Origin: Streptomyces hygroscopicus
GTDB lineage: Bacteria; Actinomycetota; Actinomycetes; Streptomycetales; Streptomycetaceae
NCBI RefSeq assembly: GCF_026168105.1
Contig: NZ_LBMW01000006.1
Coordinates: 124,001-188,000 of the forward strand
Reading direction: 5' to 3'
Length of the DNA stretch: 64,000 nucleotides
Of the stretch, positions 60,664 to 64,000 are shown piece after piece. Positions within the stretch are counted from its first letter, which is position 1. Each line of letters starts with the position of its first letter. The translations under genes were made by a program, and so were the position numbers. The notes beneath the pieces are model-generated. The model worked only from the letters and a program-made list of their open reading frames with translations. It made no database searches and had not been told where the DNA came from.

Positions 60664-61275
60664 ATGAGCGACCCGTACTGGAACCACAACGTCCACTACC
60701 ACCCCGTGGTGCTCGCCGCCGTCCCCGAGGGCTGCCGCAGGGCCCTCGACATCGGCTGCGGCGACGGACTGCTCGCCCGTAAGCTCGCCGCCAGGGCCGG
60801 GTCCGTGACGGGCGTGGACCGCTCGCCGGAGATGATCCGGCTGGCGCGCGATGACGTGCCCCGGAACGTCACGTTCCTGGAAGGGGACTACCTCGACGGG
60901 GCGTCCCTGCGGGAAGGCACGTACGACTTCATCAGCGCCGTCGCCGTCGTCCACCACACGGCCTTCGAGGACGGGGTGGCCCCTCTCGTGCGGTTGCTCT
61001 CGCCCGGCGGCCGGCTGATGATCGTCGGGCTGGCGAACAACAGGACGCTTCTGGACTGGGTGGTCAGCGGATGCGGCGTGCCCGCGAGCCGGTTCCACGC
61101 CCTGCTGAGGGGCGGGAAGGGCGGCCCCGTCGGCATGCCCATCGAGGACTCGACCATGCACTGGGGCCAGGTCCGGGAGACCGCCAGGCGCCTGTTGCCA
61201 GGCTGCCGGTTCCGGCGTCGGCTCCTGTGGCGCTACACGCTGGTGTGGGACAAACCACACGAAGGCGGTCGCTGA
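60664..61275 (+). CDS. Class I SAM-dependent methyltransferase
   Basis: The 203-aa protein has motif I ALDIGCGDGLLARKLA (about 28-43), motif II region GVDRSPEMIRLARDD and the strand YDFISAVAVVHHT, followed by a C-terminal substrate part with a basic end (FRRRLLWRYTLVWDKP). No partner gene hints at the substrate. It begins 12 bp after nudC and ends inside a terminator hairpin. Confidence 0.88.
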   Translation: MSDPYWNHNVHYHPVVLAAVPEGCRRALDIGCGDGLLARKLAARAGSVTGVDRSPEMIRLARDDVPRNVTFLEGDYLDGASLREGTYDFISAVAVVHHTAFEDGVAPLVRLLSPGGRLMIVGLANNRTLLDWVVSGCGVPASRFHALLRGGKGGPVGMPIEDSTMHWGQVRETARRLLPGCRFRRRLLWRYTLVWDKPHEGGR

Positions 61276-61298
61276 GACACCTCAGGGACCGCCTTCGT
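61259..61298. terminator. Bidirectional hairpin terminator
   Basis: 12-bp inverted repeat ACGAAGGCGGTC / GACCGCCTTCGT (61259-61270 and 61287-61298), overlapping the methyltransferase stop and 22 bp from the mrx1 stop; it serves both convergent genes. Confidence 0.8.
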
Positions 61299-61320
61299 CA
61301 CAGCCCCGGCCGCGGAGCGG

Positions 61321-61563
61321 TCAGGCACCGATCTTCTGCTTGACCTGTGCCAGCGACGGGTTCGTGAGGGTCGAACCGTCCGGGAACAGCACGGTCGGAA
61401 CCGTCTGGTTTCCGCCATTCGCCTTCTCCACGAACGCCGCGGAGTCCGGGTCCTGCTCGATGTTGATCTCGTTGTACGCGATGCCCTCCCGGTCCAGCTG
61501 GCTCTTCAGCCGATGGCAGTAGCCACACCACGAGGTGCTGTACATCGTCACAGTGCCCGGCAT
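61321..61563 (-). CDS. mrx1: Mycoredoxin (glutaredoxin-like)
   Basis: The 80-aa protein MPGTVTMYSTSWCGYCHRLK has the WCGYC redox site (12-16) and the TVPTVLFPDGS cis-Pro motif of mycoredoxins, which reduce mycothiol mixed disulfides in actinobacteria. The start ATG 61563 is preceded by AAGGAG; the frame is open far upstream but that part lies across the divergent uvrD2 gene. Oxidative stress defence fits the neighbouring repair genes. Confidence 0.93.
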   Translation of the reverse strand: MPGTVTMYSTSWCGYCHRLKSQLDREGIAYNEINIEQDPDSAAFVEKANGGNQTVPTVLFPDGSTLTNPSLAQVKQKIGA

Positions 61564-61838
61564 ATCTGTCGCGCTCCTTTGCGGCTTGGGATGCGTACTC
61601 GCTGACAAGGCAACATACGTGAACGTTCCACCATTCCCGCCCCTGCGGTAACCGGACCTTTTGTCCTTCCCGGGGTGTGGGCCTGCCGCATGAAAGCGCG
61701 GCCGCTGCCGCATGAGCAAGCGCGCGTCTGCCGCGTCGGCAAGCGCGCGCCTGCACATCAGCCGTATTAGTACGACTGCAGCCGTCTCCCTGTGGACAAC
61801 CGCCGCACCCGTCTCGGCCGACCTGGCAGCATGGCGGG
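61564..61838. other. Divergent promoter region, mrx1 / uvrD2
   Basis: 275 bp. Short repeated GCAAGCGCGCG motifs occur (61715-61753). No gene or strong hairpin seen. Confidence 0.5.
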
Positions 61839-64000
61839 GTGACAGCAGCAACGCACTCCACCCCCTTCCCGCAGGTCCCCGGCAGCGGCCAATATTCCGC
61901 TCTGCCGAGTGGGGCCGACGCGGTACTCGAAGGGCTCGACCCCGAGCAGCGCGAGGTCGCGACCGCGCTGCACGGCCCGGTGTGCGTGCTGGCAGGCGCC
62001 GGCACCGGCAAGACACGAGCCATCACCCACCGCATCGCCTACGGGGTGCGCGCCGGCATCCTCCAGCCCTCCAGTGTGCTCGCCGTCACTTTCACCAACC
62101 GCGCAGCCGGTGAGATGCGCGGCCGCCTCCGCCAGCTCGGGGCCGCCGGCGTCCAGGCCCGCACCTTCCACTCCGCCGCCCTGCGTCAACTCCAGTACTT
62201 CTGGCCGAAAGCAGTCGGTGGCGGCATCCCGAAAATCGTGGATCGCAAGATCCAGATCGTCGCGGACGCGGCCGCCGCCTGCCGAATCCGCCTCGACCGC
62301 AACGAACTCCGGGACGTGACCGCCGAAATCGAGTGGTCCAAGGTCACCCAGACCGTCCCCGCCGACTACGCCGCCGCGGCTGCCAAGACAGCCCGTGAGG
62401 CCCCCCGCGACCCCGCCGAGATCGCCCAGCTCTACGCCACCTACGAAAACCTCAAGCGGGAGCGAGCCGTCATCGACTTCGAGGACGTCCTCCTCCTGAC
62501 CGTCGGCATCCTCCAGGACCGGCACGACATCGCGGACGAGGTCCGCGCCCAGTACCAGCACTTCGTGGTCGACGAGTACCAGGACGTCAGCCCACTCCAG
62601 CAGCGGCTGCTGGAGCTGTGGCTCGGCGACCGCGACAGCCTGTGTGTCGTCGGCGACGCCAGCCAGACCATCTACTCCTTCACGGGCGCCACGCCCGACC
62701 ACCTTCTCGACTTCCGCGTCCGTCACCCCGGAGCCACCGTCGTCAAACTGGTCCGTGACTACCGCTCCTCACCCCAGGTCGTCCATCTGGCCAACGGCCT
62801 CCTCGCCCAGGCCCGCGGCCGTGCCGCTGACCACCGGCTCGAGCTGATCTCCCAGCGCGCCCCGGGCCCCGAACCCGTCTACACCGAGTACGCAGACGAG
62901 CCCGCCGAGGCCGAGGGCGCGGCCCGGCGCATCCGTGACCTGCTCGCCTCCGGGATCCCCCCGGCCGAGATCGCGATCCTGTTCCGCACCAACTCCCAGT
63001 CAGAGATCTACGAACAGGCCCTCGCGGACGCCGGGGTTCCCTATCAGCTGCGTGGCGCCGAGCGGTTCTTCGACCGCCCCGAGGTGCGCAAGGCGGGCAT
63101 CGCCCTGCGCGGCGCCGCCCGTTTCGGCGCCAACGACTCCCTCTTGGACAACGCGGTCGACCTGCCCTCCCAGGTGCGTGCCGTCCTCTCGGGCGAAGGC
63201 TGGACTCCCACGCCTCCGGCGGGCTCCGGAGCGGTCAGAGAGCGATGGGAGTCCCTGGCCGCGCTCGTGAACCTCGCCCAGGACTTCGCCGCGGCCAAGC
63301 CCGATGCCACCCTCGCCGAGCTCGTGGCGGAGCTCGACGAGCGCGCGAACGCCCAGCACGCGCCGACCGTGCAGGGAGTCACCCTCGCCTCCCTGCACTC
63401 CGCCAAGGGCCTGGAATGGGACGCCGTCTTCCTCGTCGGTGTCGCCGAGGGAATGATGCCGATCACCTACGCCAGGACCGACGAGCAGATCGAAGAGGAA
63501 CGCCGCCTCCTCTATGTAGGGGTCACCCGCGCCCGAGAACACCTCCATCTCTCCTGGGCCCTGTCCCGCTCGCCCGGCGGCCGCCCCAGCCGAGGGCCCA
63601 GCCGTTTCCTCGACGGACTGCGCCGCGGCACGTCCGCCGGTGCCGGCCGCACCGTCGCCGGTGGCAGCGGAGGCATCGAACGCGGCTTCCGCGGCTTGAA
63701 CACCGGTGGTACGACGGTCGCTCCGCGGCGCACGAGCAGAACCCCGGCCCGATGCCGGGTGTGCGGGCGCACATTGTCGGACGCCGGTGAGATGAAGCTG
63801 ATGCGCTGCGACGGTTGCCCCTCCGACATGGACGAGGGTCTCTACGAGAGGCTGCGCGAGTGGCGGGCGGTACAGGCCAGGCGCAGCGGACAGCCGGCGT
63901 TCTGCGTCTTCACCGACAAGACCCTGATCGCGATCGCCGAAGCGGTCCCCGACGACGAGCGCGAGTTGGCACGCATCCCGGGAGTCGGCGTCCGCAAGCT
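61839..64000 (+). CDS. uvrD2: ATP-dependent DNA helicase UvrD2 (runs off window)
   Basis: The frame stays open to the window end (over 720 residues). Motifs: Walker A AGAGTGKT (about 52-59), VDEYQDVS, VGDASQTIYSFTGA, LASLHSAKGLEWD and LLYVGVTRARE. After the motor comes a tetracysteine CRVCGRT...CDGC as in mycobacterial UvrD2, then an HRDC domain (LYERLREWRAVQARRSG...ELARIPGVG) that is cut. GTG 61839 is the start (GGCGGGG upstream). It unwinds DNA in repair and replication; UvrD2 is essential in mycobacteria. Confidence 0.93.
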   Translation, partial: MTAATHSTPFPQVPGSGQYSALPSGADAVLEGLDPEQREVATALHGPVCVLAGAGTGKTRAITHRIAYGVRAGILQPSSVLAVTFTNRAAGEMRGRLRQLGAAGVQARTFHSAALRQLQYFWPKAVGGGIPKIVDRKIQIVADAAAACRIRLDRNELRDVTAEIEWSKVTQTVPADYAAAAAKTAREAPRDPAEIAQLYATYENLKRERAVIDFEDVLLLTVGILQDRHDIADEVRAQYQHFVVDEYQDVSPLQQRLLELWLGDRDSLCVVGDASQTIYSFTGATPDHLLDFRVRHPGATVVKLVRDYRSSPQVVHLANGLLAQARGRAADHRLELISQRAPGPEPVYTEYADEPAEAEGAARRIRDLLASGIPPAEIAILFRTNSQSEIYEQALADAGVPYQLRGAERFFDRPEVRKAGIALRGAARFGANDSLLDNAVDLPSQVRAVLSGEGWTPTPPAGSGAVRERWESLAALVNLAQDFAAAKPDATLAELVAELDERANAQHAPTVQGVTLASLHSAKGLEWDAVFLVGVAEGMMPITYARTDEQIEEERRLLYVGVTRAREHLHLSWALSRSPGGRPSRGPSRFLDGLRRGTSAGAGRTVAGGSGGIERGFRGLNTGGTTVAPRRTSRTPARCRVCGRTLSDAGEMKLMRCDGCPSDMDEGLYERLREWRAVQARRSGQPAFCVFTDKTLIAIAEAVPDDERELARIPGVGVRK

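Overview
The window reads as a piece of a Streptomyces (or very close relative) chromosome. The base composition is very GC-rich with G/C-ending codons, and GTG starts with GGAGG-type ribosome binding sites are common. The gene families are typical of actinomycetes: AdnAB, UvrD2, mycoredoxin, DUF3107, DUF3152, MoeZ and SlpD/E-like hydrolases. I see no tRNA, rRNA or CRISPR array.

Left chromosomal arm (1-27543): magnesium-related genes (a DUF1003 protein, an MgtE-N/CBS protein without a membrane domain, CorA), a lipoprotein, a Sufu-domain protein, an MFS exporter with a palindromic operator, PHP and MarC proteins, an NYN-domain protein, alpha/beta hydrolases, a DEAD-box helicase with a repeat-built basic tail, a MiaE/ferritin-like protein, DUF3107 and a TetR regulator. 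They are followed by a DUF3152 protease-like membrane protein. Next comes a tight operon (20995-26301) encoding a PelF-like glycosyltransferase, a polytopic membrane protein, a sugar-nucleotide epimerase and a spherulin-4/PelA-hydrolase-like protein, probably an exopolysaccharide locus. moeZ closes this arm.

Integrated element (27531-42951, about 15.4 kb): an actinomycete integrative and conjugative element (AICE, pSAM2-like) lies in the 3' end of moeZ. It is bounded by perfect 80-bp direct repeats that carry the last moeZ codons and its hairpin terminator. From right to left it has int, xis, a RepSA-type HUH initiator, small zinc-ribbon proteins, a GGDEF protein, Spd-type spread proteins, DUF2637, an FtsK/TraB translocase, a small OB-like protein, a GntR repressor with a clear operator, an XRE-TPR regulator and two Nudix proteins (one probably equivalent to the pSAM2 immunity factor Pif). 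Next to attL is AT-richer cargo: a divergent pair of an ATPase and a PD-(D/E)XK nuclease that I cannot assign to a named system. It is the best candidate here for an undescribed defence module. A 364-bp non-coding stretch full of inverted repeats separates this cargo from the regulatory genes.

Right chromosomal arm (42952-64000): a small gene frameshifted by a 25-bp tandem duplication, two paralogous secreted SlpD/E-type peptidase-like hydrolases, a large kinase-like/LPG-synthase-TM fusion, then a DNA-repair block. That block has an alkyltransferase-like protein, AdnA, AdnB, an M20 dipeptidase, NudC, a methyltransferase, mycoredoxin and UvrD2, which runs off the right end.
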